Shown in pieces: positions 1 through 12,400 of a DNA stretch of 64,000 nucleotides (position 1 is its first letter; each line of letters begins with the position of its first letter). A program made the translations under genes and the position numbers. Under the pieces are notes generated by a model. It saw only the letters and a program-made list of their open reading frames with translations, was not told the DNA's origin and searched no databases. This stretch comes from Haliclystus octoradiatus (lineage: Eukaryota; Cnidaria; Staurozoa; Stauromedusae; Haliclystidae), in the NCBI GenBank assembly GCA_916610825.1, contig OU744448.1, positions 9,224,650-9,288,649 of the forward strand, given 5' to 3'.

Positions 1-346
1 GCAGAAAGTTAAGATAACAAAATGAAATAATCGGTTCAAGTTTCTAGTATGTATATAAATAACAAATATACATGTTTATCAATTTGTAATCTTTTTTGAA
101 ATGTGCTGTATTGAATTTAATTAGCCCTATGAGAGTTGTCCTAAAAATACTTGTTGTAGTCTCTTTTACATGACCATTGGAACAAATATAGAATATTATG
201 GAAAGAATAGCCTAGCTACTGTCTTTCTTAATCAAATAACAAATATTTTATGAAAATGCTAAACGTACGGGTCTATTTTTGTTTGTAAACGTAATTAATA
301 AATAAATTTTTTGCCTATATCTTATGGTATCTTTATTCTCCTCTAG
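1..346 (+). other. LARS1 intron (5' part cut off)
   Basis: AT-rich sequence before acceptor ctctag. I see no exon, repeat or RNA gene in it. Confidence 0.7.
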
Positions 347-459
347 ACTGATTGGAGGCGTTCTTTTATCACAACTGATGCAAATCCATATTATGATTCC
401 TTTGTAAAATGGCATTTTTACACTCTCAGAGAAAGAGGAAAGATTAAATTTGGTAAAAG
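347..459 (+). CDS. LARS1: LARS1 exon (window exon 1)
   Basis: Begins after ctctag and reads [20 protein letters not shown], then [17 protein letters not shown]. This is the segment just before the CP1 editing insertion of the Rossmann fold. Donor gttagt; the exon ends two bases into an Arg codon. Confidence 0.95.
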
Positions 460-3400
460 GTTAGTGTGACATTTCTTTAGATCAAGGAATCAAAACAGGT
501 TTTCGATAATTTCTTGTCAGAGACGTTACAGACTTGAACTATTCATGTATTTTTTATGCAATCATTCAAAGATTTCCAATTATCAGATTATTTACCAATT
601 AATGTCTTTTTGTCAAAAATAAAACGGAGAACAGAACAGTGCTTGAATAGAGTCGACTCATAGAAAGTAAAAACTCAAAATTTACCTAAACTTTACTACC
701 GGTAAGTACCTTGATTTTTTGCCAAGCTATCTCAATGAACAGATAAGCATATTTTGAGAAATAAGCATTTGAAATAGTGACCGACGTTCCAAACCTTGAA
801 AAACAGAGGTTCAAAGTTAAATGACGTCATACTGTGATAGTCCTTATTGCAACAAGGGAGCGCGATAAGATCAAGACAGCTATCAATCATTCGTTTATAA
901 GAGCGAAATTATTGAAAAATTGTATTGTTGTTATGGACAGATGCTAGGTAGCTGTCGTGATCATTTTGCGCTCACTCGTTGTGATGGGAATTTTTTTGGT
1001 ATGACGTTACTAATGTTTGTAAATCTCACTTTTTCAAATGCTTATTCCTCAAAAACTAGATATCTGTTTATCAAAAAAACATGCAAGGCACTTAGTACAA
1101 CAAGTTAAGGTAAAATGATTGAATTTCAATTTTTTTGAGTTTACCCTATTTTATTTGGCATTTATGTTTATTTAAATATACCTTCTATGTGATATATTAC
1201 ATACAGAATATTCATGGGAAAAAATGTTTGAGTTCATTCAAATTTCATAAACAATTTATACCTACAGTTCATTACAAATTTACATATTTTATGTTGTCCT
1301 GTCTAATTATTGAGTATGTTAAATGAACTGATATTTTATTATGCAATTGGATGATATCTGCATATTTGAACTGTGCCTCATAAGCAACCTTTTTCAATCC
1401 CACCTTTTGGTTGTGTATATTGACAATTGGGCTCTGTAACTATGCCTCTATTGCACCTTCTGCATTCTTTGATTTTTGAATGCCTGTCAATAATAAATCA
1501 AATAAACACATGTCAGTAAATTAGGAGTGTATGTCTAATTTGGCCTGTATTGAATAGATATATTTATGTATGCGCAACTGCAAGCTATATATAGTATAGA
1601 TAAAATTATAAGTTGGAAAATGTGAAAAAGTCTACACAAGTAAAATACTTAAAATGTTGAAAGCAAAAAAGGTTTAACATTGAACACATTTGCAAGAGAA
1701 ATTCTGAAATCTGCAAACCGACAATTGTTTTTGTTTTAGAAACACAATTTTCTCACCCAAAGACGGGCAGCCCTGTATGGATCACGACAGACAGAGTGGA
1801 GAGGTAACACACAATCCAAATCCAATACTCTTCAGATTCTCACTCTTTGATTGAGTTTACTGTTGCTGCTTACCGTGTGGGAGCTACTTTATTGTTTGTT
1901 AGGTAGCTAACTGTCTCCACAACTCAAACTAGGTACTGTCACATTGGTACTCACGCTATGAATTTTGAAAATCTGTAAACCTACTGAAAACTTACTGGAT
2001 AGGCTACATGAATTTCAGTATCTTTTCAGTATCTTTCAAATTTTAAGGTGCATTTAGTAGTTTTTCATTGGATTGAGAAGAATCTAGATTTAAATGCCTG
2101 GTGAATTTCAGTATGTTTTCAGTGTCCAATCTCATCCCAGTATGTTTTCAGTAGGTTTTCAGTCGCGATTCAAGATATCCAAGATTCATAGTGTCAATCA
2201 AAACAAAAGTTGCTACTATGGTAGTCCTATGTTGCTTGAATTAAGTAACATACAATTATATGTCAAAAATCTGCAACGGAATGTGAATTGCCTTCTATGC
2301 TTTATAAATATTTGTATACAAGAATGCTATCACAATGAAATGATGATTACGCTATTTATTTATTACATAACTTGTCCGTTTGTCTAGAGAACAGAGATAT
2401 CTGCATTACAAACGTAAACCTTAGGATTGCGGGGAATGTAGACTGCAAGCCTATGAAAGTTTGACCCCATGCCAAATGATCTGTAGTAAAGCAATATGAA
2501 ATTCTTCACATACGCAATATGTTTTGAACATCTGTAATGTGCTGGAGAATTTTAATCTATTTGCTTTGATACAAAAATATAAAAAAATGGTATCAGTTGT
2601 GGAAATTTATTACCCTTAGATTTATACAAATTGCACAATTTCAATTTATAGATTGTTTATTTTTTAAATGTGTTTCATCGTATTAGGGTGTTGCACCTCA
2701 AGAATACACATTGATTAAAATGAAGGCTATGGAGCCTCTACCAGCGTCACTCAGGTAAGTGTGTGCTAAACTATCAATTTCTAAAAAATACATCCAACTT
2801 TCAGATTTCAAGTTTTCGACTGTGGTAGCAGACTAATCACACATTTCTTTTTCTACATGCTCTTGAATAACAGATACGATACAACAGTACTCCATTCTTT
2901 AAACATTGTCTTAAAAATTTTACGCACAACTTCCCGAACGACAACAATTTTTCGAAAAACATAAAAAACAATTGCTAAAAATTTTCAGAAGTTCATGAAC
3001 ATTAAATGGCCCCAATTTTCATGAAACAGAACTCATAACCTTCACAGGTAGTTCATGAACATTTGGGGCCATTAAACTTTCATGAACTATTCATGAGCTC
3101 CTGAACTGCTGTTTGCATCAAAGCAATGGCTGTTGGTAGTACTGCATAATACCAATCCAAATGGCAGTTCACTTAATTGCGTAGGCTACAATGTGTTGCA
3201 TGCATTACTTATTTGATAACCAAAATTAATAATTCTACTGGACTTGTTTGTTTTTCAGTTCATTGGCTGGGAAGGATGTTTACCTTGTTGCCGCTACTCT
3301 GCGTCCTGAAACTATGTATGGTCAGACAAATTGCTGGATTCATCCTGACATCAAGGTAAGATTCAAATTAGGGCGGACATGTGGGGGGCAAAGAAGGGCG

Positions 3401-6400
3401 GCCTCCTCAATCATTTTTATCATTAATTTTTTTTCAATCTTCTTGGATGACTTTTCTTTCACCAATCTATTGGGATCCTGATTTGTCCCTGAATAGTAAA
3501 ATCCCTGCCATGACACGGTGACCAAATTGGTAATGGCCACAATAAATTTGATAACGCAATACGTTAAACATGTTTTACTGTACAGCTGGTATCCTCAACC
3601 TTTTGGATAGACTTATGAGGAAAATGAGGAAAATACAAAGCATGATCTCAAAAAATTCCCATTCTCAATCATTCCACTGCAAAATAAAAGTTCAGGAGTT
3701 AATGAACAGTTCATGAACAGTTCATAAATGTCAAATGGCCCCAATTTTCATGAACCTTCACGAGCAGTTCATGAACAGTTCATGAAAATTTTAGGCCATA
3801 TAATGTTCATGAACCACTGAACTGTTTTTCACAGGGGTTATCATAGTCATTTCTGTAAATATCAATTCCTGAATCAAATTTTTTTTACATCTATTACCTT
3901 TTTACACTTTGCAGTATGTTGCATTTGATTCTTCAAATACCAATGAAGTATATGTTAGCACAGCAAGGGCAGCATTAAATATGTCATTCCAAGGGAAGAC
4001 ACCAGAAAATGGAAAAGTCAATGTTTTAGTTGAACTTACTGGTCAAGACATTATGGGGATGAAGCTTAAGGCACCGTTGACATGTAATGAAGTTATTTAC
4101 ACACTCCCAATGTTGACAATCAAAGCAGGAAAAGGTGCATACAATGCTTTCAAATTTTAAATCTTATATATGAAACTTGTTCTGTGATTTATTAACATGA
4201 AATTTGATCCGTTGTGCTAGATGATTGATAAGTTGGATTGAGCTATATATTCTATTTACAGGTACAAAGTGTTAAATAGTTAAACTATATTTTGTATGTC
4301 ACATGCTTTTCATAGGATGATTTAAATGCTGCAACCAAGCCGTAGTTGATGTTTTGTTGAATTATTTAATATACATTATCAGATGTTTAATGTTTTCCTT
4401 CTGCTTTGTGTTCTATAATTTATAATACATCACAATTTATCGGTTCTGGTATTTTCTCCAATTTCAACAATTTTACATTCAAATGACTTTATTCAATTTG
4501 AAATTGGCCAAGGAAAGCAGCATGTGATAGCATTACCCATATGTAGTAGGTATAATGCCAACCCGGGCATTATACTAAGAAATGTATGCGATATCCACCT
4601 CTAAGATCTAGATAAATTGACTACTGTACTTTGAACAGATGACCTTTATATACAAGGTTGATTCAATGGAACAATACTTTTGGTACATTGCTGAAATGAC
4701 CACTATTGACAGGGGGTTGCTGAATTGAGGCGAGGCTTTCTTTTGCATGTTTGACAAGACAATACATTTTTCAAACCAATGTTTAGGAACTGGAGTTGTC
4801 ACGTCAGTACCCTCAGATGCCCCAGATGATTATGCCGCTCTTCGTGATCTCAAAAAGAAAGAACCACTTCGTAAAAAGTATGGTATTACAGATGAAATGG
4901 TTTTACCATACGATCCAATTCCTATTATTGAAATACCTGAGCTTGGTAATTTGTGTGCTGTGAAAGCATGTGATGATTTTAAAGTCAACAGTCAAAATGA
5001 TCGGGATCAACTTGCTGAAGCAAAAGAGTTCACATACAAGAAAGGGTTTTATGAAGGTATATTAATTGTTGGAGATCATAAAGGACAAAAAGTACAAGAT
5101 GTCAAACCAGTTGTACAATCTAAAATGATAGCTGATGTAAGTACCTAGAAAAAGTTGTTTATCTACAACTAGGTGTGACTTGATATGTCTATTGACATTT
5201 ACGGTATACAATGTTTCTATTTCAAGTAGTTCAGGGATGGATGTAATCCAAGGGAATCAACTTATTTAATTTTAAATGTACTTATTTTGTTTATTTTATG
5301 GAAAAGATGGCTATAATGGTTGATAGTTGAGGGGGGGGGGGGGGTAATGAGGCTGATATATAGTCCAATAATATTTGTATGCTATTTTCCTATTTTGAGT
5401 GCAACTTCTGAGCATCTTACTTCTTTTACTAAAGGCTTTTCCGTTGTAATACCTAGCACCAAGAGTTTTACACTATTTCTCATTGACAATTGATTTAAAC
5501 TCAAGACTTATGGCTTATTTGTGTAGGGTGAAGCATTCATGTATTTAGAACCTGAACGTCAGGTGATATCTCGATCTGGCGATGAATGTGTTGTCTCATT
5601 CTGCGATCAATGGTGAGCTCAAATTCATTATCAATAAATATCACAATGATGAATAGCTTGATTAACCATACAGCTTACTCATACTGCTTTTCTAAAAGTC
5701 TGGGTTCCACAAATGCTTTTGCCGGCTATGATCATTAGCTGCCCTTAACGTGTCTACCAGGCAACACAATATGAAGTCAAAAATAGGGAACAGCTTTCGG
5801 GAACAGGGATCAACCACTATGTCAGTTCGCTGTTGTAAACACAACAGATAATTAACAATAGAGCCAGATGATGTTGTTGAGATCAACACAGTAGTTAGAA
5901 GGATGATCCTCCTCACTTGTAATCAGGGTCATAGCTATGCTATTGTCTACAATGACGTTTTTCAATGATCTTTATCCTATACCAGTAAGTATGTGTCTGC
6001 AGCTATTGCTTTGTTCTGTTATTATCCACATAATAAGATGTTATTGTTCTATTGGTAGGTATCTTGATTATGGAGAGGAATCATGGAAGAAAGAAGTTGA
6101 TGGACTATTGAGCGGCATGGAAATGTAATACATCGTTTAACTATGTATTATTTAATTGACCCTTCTTTACAACATTGCAGGAACGTAACATAAGCCTTCA
6201 ACTTTTTAATTATGCAACCCAATGTGTAGGCCTACGTATTACTAATTTTGAAAAGTGAAATTGTACCGAAAACTTGCTAAAAAGGGTACTGAAATGGGAT
6301 CTAGTTCAGTGGATTTATATGGTAAGGTGCCTTTCAGTAATTTGGCATTACAATAAACATCAACATCAGATTACTTGTAGCTAATAAGTAGGCCTATGGC

Positions 6401-9400
6401 TGAATCCTATTGTGCATGCTCCACTCATCCATATATGGATTCAGTGTATAACCTTGTTACGTTGAACTCTCTCTCACTTATACGTTTGAAGATTTAAATT
6501 TTATGGCCAATATCTTTTCAAACATTTACGGTAAGTTCAGCTGGATTAAACATATTATCTAGGATTGTTCTCTTAATTATAATTTTTGCATTAAAAACTT
6601 TCAGGTGCTAGTGTGATATATCTGCATTATGCATCTTTTCTGAAAACTTGTCTGATATGTCTGATGTATTGATATATACATACTGTACTTAAATGGTGAA
6701 CCCACCACTTTACAAAATATTGATTCTTTTTCGGTTTCTATTTCCAAGGTATTCAGACGAAACGAGACACAATTTTGATGCTACTCTGGCGTGGCTTAGG
6801 GAACATGCTTGTTCTAGATCATATGGCTTAGGTGTGTATCTAATCCTTACTGTTTATTTGCCCTTGTTATCATCAACCTCTTACAATACAATCCAAGTTA
6901 ATCTATGTCATCTCCACGGTGAAAGAAATTCATGAATTCATGAACAGTTCGACCTATTGTATACCCCGTATACCACGCAAGTACAGCTGGTTGTTTATTT
7001 CATGGACACATTTACAAACTAATACGGATTACAAACTAAATCTCACAATCAAATCGCCCCAGTGTCTCTGAGCTACCAGTACCAATGCATCAAATGTTTA
7101 ATAATATCTTTTTATCAAAATAAAGATTATATTTTAAGGAGAAATACAACGTTTTGTGACTCATATATCCTTAGCAATTTAACCACAAGTGTGTTTAATT
7201 TATAAAATCTTGAAAAGTTTGTTGAAAAGTAGACATATTTTTCAAAAGTTTGTTGGAAACGGTAAATATTCTTCAATAGTATGACAATATTGCTTAATTT
7301 CTAATTTGTCTGGACCCTTAACTGATACGAGAGAAATTATTCACTGGAGACAATTCTACCTAACTCCTAATTGGAGAAGCCAAGCGTTGACTTAATATTT
7401 AATGTTTTACTTTTCAGGAACCCTTCTACCGTGGGATACACAGTATTTGATAGAATCACTATCTGATTCTACTATTTACATGGCCTATTACTCCGTTGCA
7501 CATTTACTGCAGGGTGGTGTTGTCAATGGATCAAAACCAGGGCCATCAAACATCAAGTGAGTACGCCTGTGTGTATTGTTAAAGTGTATGTATTACCTTT
7601 GGGGACAGAACGGATTTGGATATAACTTTTTTTCTTATCCGTACATGGCACTGTTGTGTTTTTGCATAGTGCGACTCTTTCCCCGTCAACCTTAGCCTTG
7701 AACATTTTATTCTGGAGATTCTCTCATGTCCCACTTTTTGAAACAAAAAAGGAACAATATTATTTACCAGAAGAGAGTTTGACCTGATATTCGGCCAACA
7801 TCCTACGTTTTAATTTCTACAGGCAAAATGAAAGTTGCAATTGTTTTTTTTTTTCATAATATGTCAAACTCTACATCCAGATCCTATTACCTACTTTTTA
7901 CTGTATAACATAGTCCAAAAAGAGCTATTATACCTGTGATAAGTATGTGCTAGAAAGTCTTAAAACTATAAGTTAACTTTGAAGGCATATAGCCCATTTT
8001 AGAATACATTATAATGTACTATAAGAGAAGTAGCTAAAAGTATCCGATATCGGGATGAGCAATTGAAAATGTAATGAAAAACGTAAAACGATTCCGACTT
8101 CTTTTTTTTCGTGTAGCAATTACATGTGACATTTATGGATAGCAAAAGAAGTTCTATCCAAGTCCGTTGTGTCACAAATGGCAGTTTATATACACTTAAA
8201 TATCTATATTGCCAAGCTAGTGCACCCTATTTTCACATGGTTTACAACTTTACACTACCCTGTGTGACTGACCATGACGTTTATAAATGATGTTTAAGTG
8301 TGTGTACTACATTCTATATGAAGAGCTGTTAGTCGAAAATTCATGAAACAAAAATGACTCATCGTTTAATGAACTTCTCGCATACAGTTAATTAATCAGT
8401 TTCATTAAACTATTTCAATCAGTTACTGGAACTATTCATGAAAATGTCCATAAAAAGTGTGCAATTACACCAGCAAGAACTATTGAACTATTGTTTCACA
8501 ATGGTAGTGTTTCTTTGCATTTGATAGTATGTAACTATAGTTGTTTTTCTGTAGACCTGAGCAACTGACACAAGAAGTATGGGATTATATATTCTTTGCT
8601 GATGCAAAGCCACCACAGACAAATGTTGCATTAGAAACACTGAAGTGAGTAGATATAAATCTCATTGAGAATGTTTAGATGTGTGATGATATTATGAATC
8701 TATCATTGGTTTTTTCATTTAAAACTCAATTTTTTTCAGTTTTTCGACATGAAACTGAGTTTTTGATTTTCCTTTCCAGTCAGTTAAAACGAGAATTTAA
8801 CTATTGGTACCCTGTTGACTTACGAGTATCTGGAAAAGATCTGGTGCCTAACCACTTAACTTATTACTTATATAATCATGTTGCTGTATGGGACAAAGAT
8901 CCATCAAGGTGAGAACATTTCCATAACTTAGTAATTCTGTTCTTTTATCATTGCTTGATGTTGGTTCTATTAGGCCTATATATATAAAAACTTATTTGTT
9001 TGTAATAAAATAGGTACAGTGTGCTTCTAGGTTCAAATCTAGTGCGCCTTGGATAGATCATGCTTCTAATGGTGTGTTATAGATAGATGCACCCATTCAA
9101 TGAATTGGATTTGGGCATTTGCCATTATTGCCCTGAGCGCCACCTCTCCACAAGTTGAATGCAAGAATGGCTAAGATGCCAGGCACCTTCAATGCGCCAA
9201 ATACCAACTACCTTACTTTAGATAATGATTCTAATGATGAAAAAGTGTCCTGATACTGTTATCAGTTGATGCACACTTATCAGATATTCCTGAATAAATG
9301 ATGATGAGGATGATGATTATGACGGTGTGTTATAGATAGATGTACCCACACCCAGGTAATGAATTAAATTTGGACATTTATTGTTATCACCCTAAGCGCC

Positions 9401-12400
9401 ACTCCTCCTCAAATCAAATGCAAGAATGGCTAAGATGCGAGGTACCTTCAATGTGTCAAATACCAGCTACCTTACTTTAGATATTGCTTACAATGGTGTG
9501 TCTTGGAAAGATGCACCCAGGCAATGAATTACACAACGCTTAGATACAGGAAAACTAGATAGAAGACACTATATTCTGTACAGGTAAACCTACTGTAGTG
9601 GCCATCACGTATAAAAACCACCTGTCTATAGTGGTCATTCTAGCCAAATCCCGAAGATTACTGCGAATAAACATTTTACACTTACGTGTTCAGTACAGAT
9701 TACCTGTCCATTTAAAATATCATAGAAAGCACAGTTGATTAATTGCTATCTATCTTCTTTGATCCATTTTGAATCAACCATGTATATAAATTATATCTGC
9801 TTGTATGTCATTTAATTTACTACATTGTTGATTTAGATGGCCTAAAGCAGTTCGTGCCAATGGTCATATGCTTCTGAATTCTGAAAAGGTAAACTTTCAC
9901 AATAGTCAAAGCTTAGCAGATGTTTCATCTGAATTTCAAACTGACTTTCTTGAATTCTCATCCTATCAATCTAGTACAGTTGTAACAACTTTGCTCAATG
10001 ACATAAAAAATCGAAACATAATCTTCAAATATTGAACTGTTTTTAGATGTCGAAATCAACTGGCAATTTCCTCACCTTGACAGATGCTATTTCAAAGTTT
10101 TCTGCCGATGGTATGTGAACAGTATTGAAATAATATGAACCCTTGAAGTCAAGTTTTTTTGGAAAACCTTAAGCAGGCAAAGCATGAAGGATGAATTTGA
10201 TATCTGAGCACTGGAAATCCAGGAATGTATTCAAATCATGAACACTCGTTCTGGAGATCGCATGAAAAACGAGTATGATTGTTCAGATGCTCAGAAGTTT
10301 AGCAAGTTCTCCCTACTAGGCCTAAACAGTTTCAAAAACGTTTAGATTTATCTTCCTTTGCTGAACAATACTGCATGCTTAAAAGGGAAATCTGCTGTTG
10401 TATTACAGTTGAATCCGTATAAAGGTCACCTCTATATAATGGCCACCTGTCTATAGTGGTCACTCTGGCAGTATCTAAATCAATGTTGTCTATTGAATCA
10501 ACCCTATGACTTTTATCATGATCATAAGAATCATGTGCTTTTGGTTTATTTCAAGCTAGGGTAACAATCGAACTAGAGACATTTCCGTATTCATTATTTT
10601 ACAGGCATGAGATTGGCTCTTGCTGATGCTGGTGATACGATTGAAGATGCAAATTTTGTTGAAAAAATGGCTGATGCCGGCATTCTTCGATTGTATACAT
10701 ATTTAGAGTGGGTTAAGGTTGGTAGGCTGCTGATACTCATTAATATAATCGATTAGTTTTCATTTTGATTATGCTGCAACACAAACAAGGGGCAATCAAA
10801 GTATGTACTAATAGATGCCTACTGCTCTTGGTCTGGTACTAAATTGTATAATAATAGCTTATCATTTTTTGTGTTGCTGGGTTAATGTGATCTCAGCCAA
10901 GTTAAAGTTAATGGTTAATATTACAGTAACCCGGTAAACAGTGAACGTTCACGGAACGTCCACTGTTTGCCGTAAAATTGCTCAAAACACAATATCGTGA
11001 ACAAATAAATTTTCTTTCGCTGTTGCAAACTTGGATAGAATTCAAAGTCTATCAGACAGGTCCATGACTAGCAAACAATGATTCCAATGATCTTTCAAAT
11101 CAATTATTTCGCGGCATACAAACTATTGCATTTATATGTACATACCCATGGATTTAAAACTTATGGTATTAGATACACATTTATGTATTTCAATTGTATC
11201 TTACTATAGTATTTGCAATTTTCCTGTCAATCGAAAACTATCCTGTCATGTTTCCTATGTGTATCGTGTTCGTGTTGCATATTCCTCCTACTCACAGTAA
11301 TAATATGATAATTTTAATCTATAATCCTAGGAAATGCTTTCTGAGAATGCTTGCTTGAGAACTGGTCCACACGATTCTTTCAATGACGCTGTGTTTGAAA
11401 GGTAGGAATTAATATAGGTTCATTTTCCTTTTATCCCTGTAGTGCCTATCAAAGCCATCTATTTATAACCCCTGCGAAAAACATGAACTGTTCATGAACT
11501 CCAGAACTGTTTTCTCAGGGGAAGAGTCGGGACGCGTAACTTTTAGGGCTTGAGTAACTTTGGGTTCCATTGAAAACGAGGTTTCTTTTGAACAAAAAGT
11601 TTTTTGAGTTCATGATATTATTTTTGCGCGCACAGTTCGAGTTTCGCTAGCCTGGGTTTAACTGAACGAAAATGGCTTCCATAGAATCACGTGACTGGCA
11701 CCTGTCCAATTGGAGCTGAGAGTGGCATATGAAAGGGTGTCCCGACTCTTGTGAATATATTGCTCTGGTCCATATGGTAAAGATGATTTTCATATTCATC
11801 ATAGAATCAATTCACTTTTTTTTCAATTGATTTGCTTCCATATTGAATACAGTCATTTTACCCCAGATCCATCAAGTTCTATCAAGTAAATTTTGCATAA
11901 CACTGCACCTCAATATTTACATTTACTTTGTAGTTCAGAAAGAAACCTTTTTCCGCCAAGTCTTTGATTCGGAATTATTGTATCAGTACTTATTACTCCA
12001 TTACCTTCATGTAGATTAATATTGTATCCGTAAATATATTTTGTCAGACTTTAATTTCCTTGTGCACATAATCTGACAACATTGACATAAAAGTTCGTGA
12101 ACAGTTCATGAAAGTTAACATGAAAAATAATCTTGTTTTATAGGTATACAGATCATGTTCAATTGGAATTTGGTTTTTTAATGAGCATAATTTTCAATAT
12201 CTTTTCTTATGAAGTTGGTTTTCTTTTTTTCTTTCAGTGAGATCAATCGTGCTATTGGAGTTACTGAAAGCAACTATGAAAAGATGTTATACAGAGAAGC
12301 ATTAAAGACAGGGTTCTTTGAGTTACAAGCTTCGCGTGATAAATACCGTGACCTCTGTTTGAATGGCATGCATAAAGATCTTGTTATGAGATATATTGAA

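Noticed and set aside
9020..9050. Possible tRNA gene (T-arm-like ctaggttcaaatctag)
   Set aside because: No acceptor stem, D-arm or anticodon arm can be folded around it; it fits a SINE remnant.
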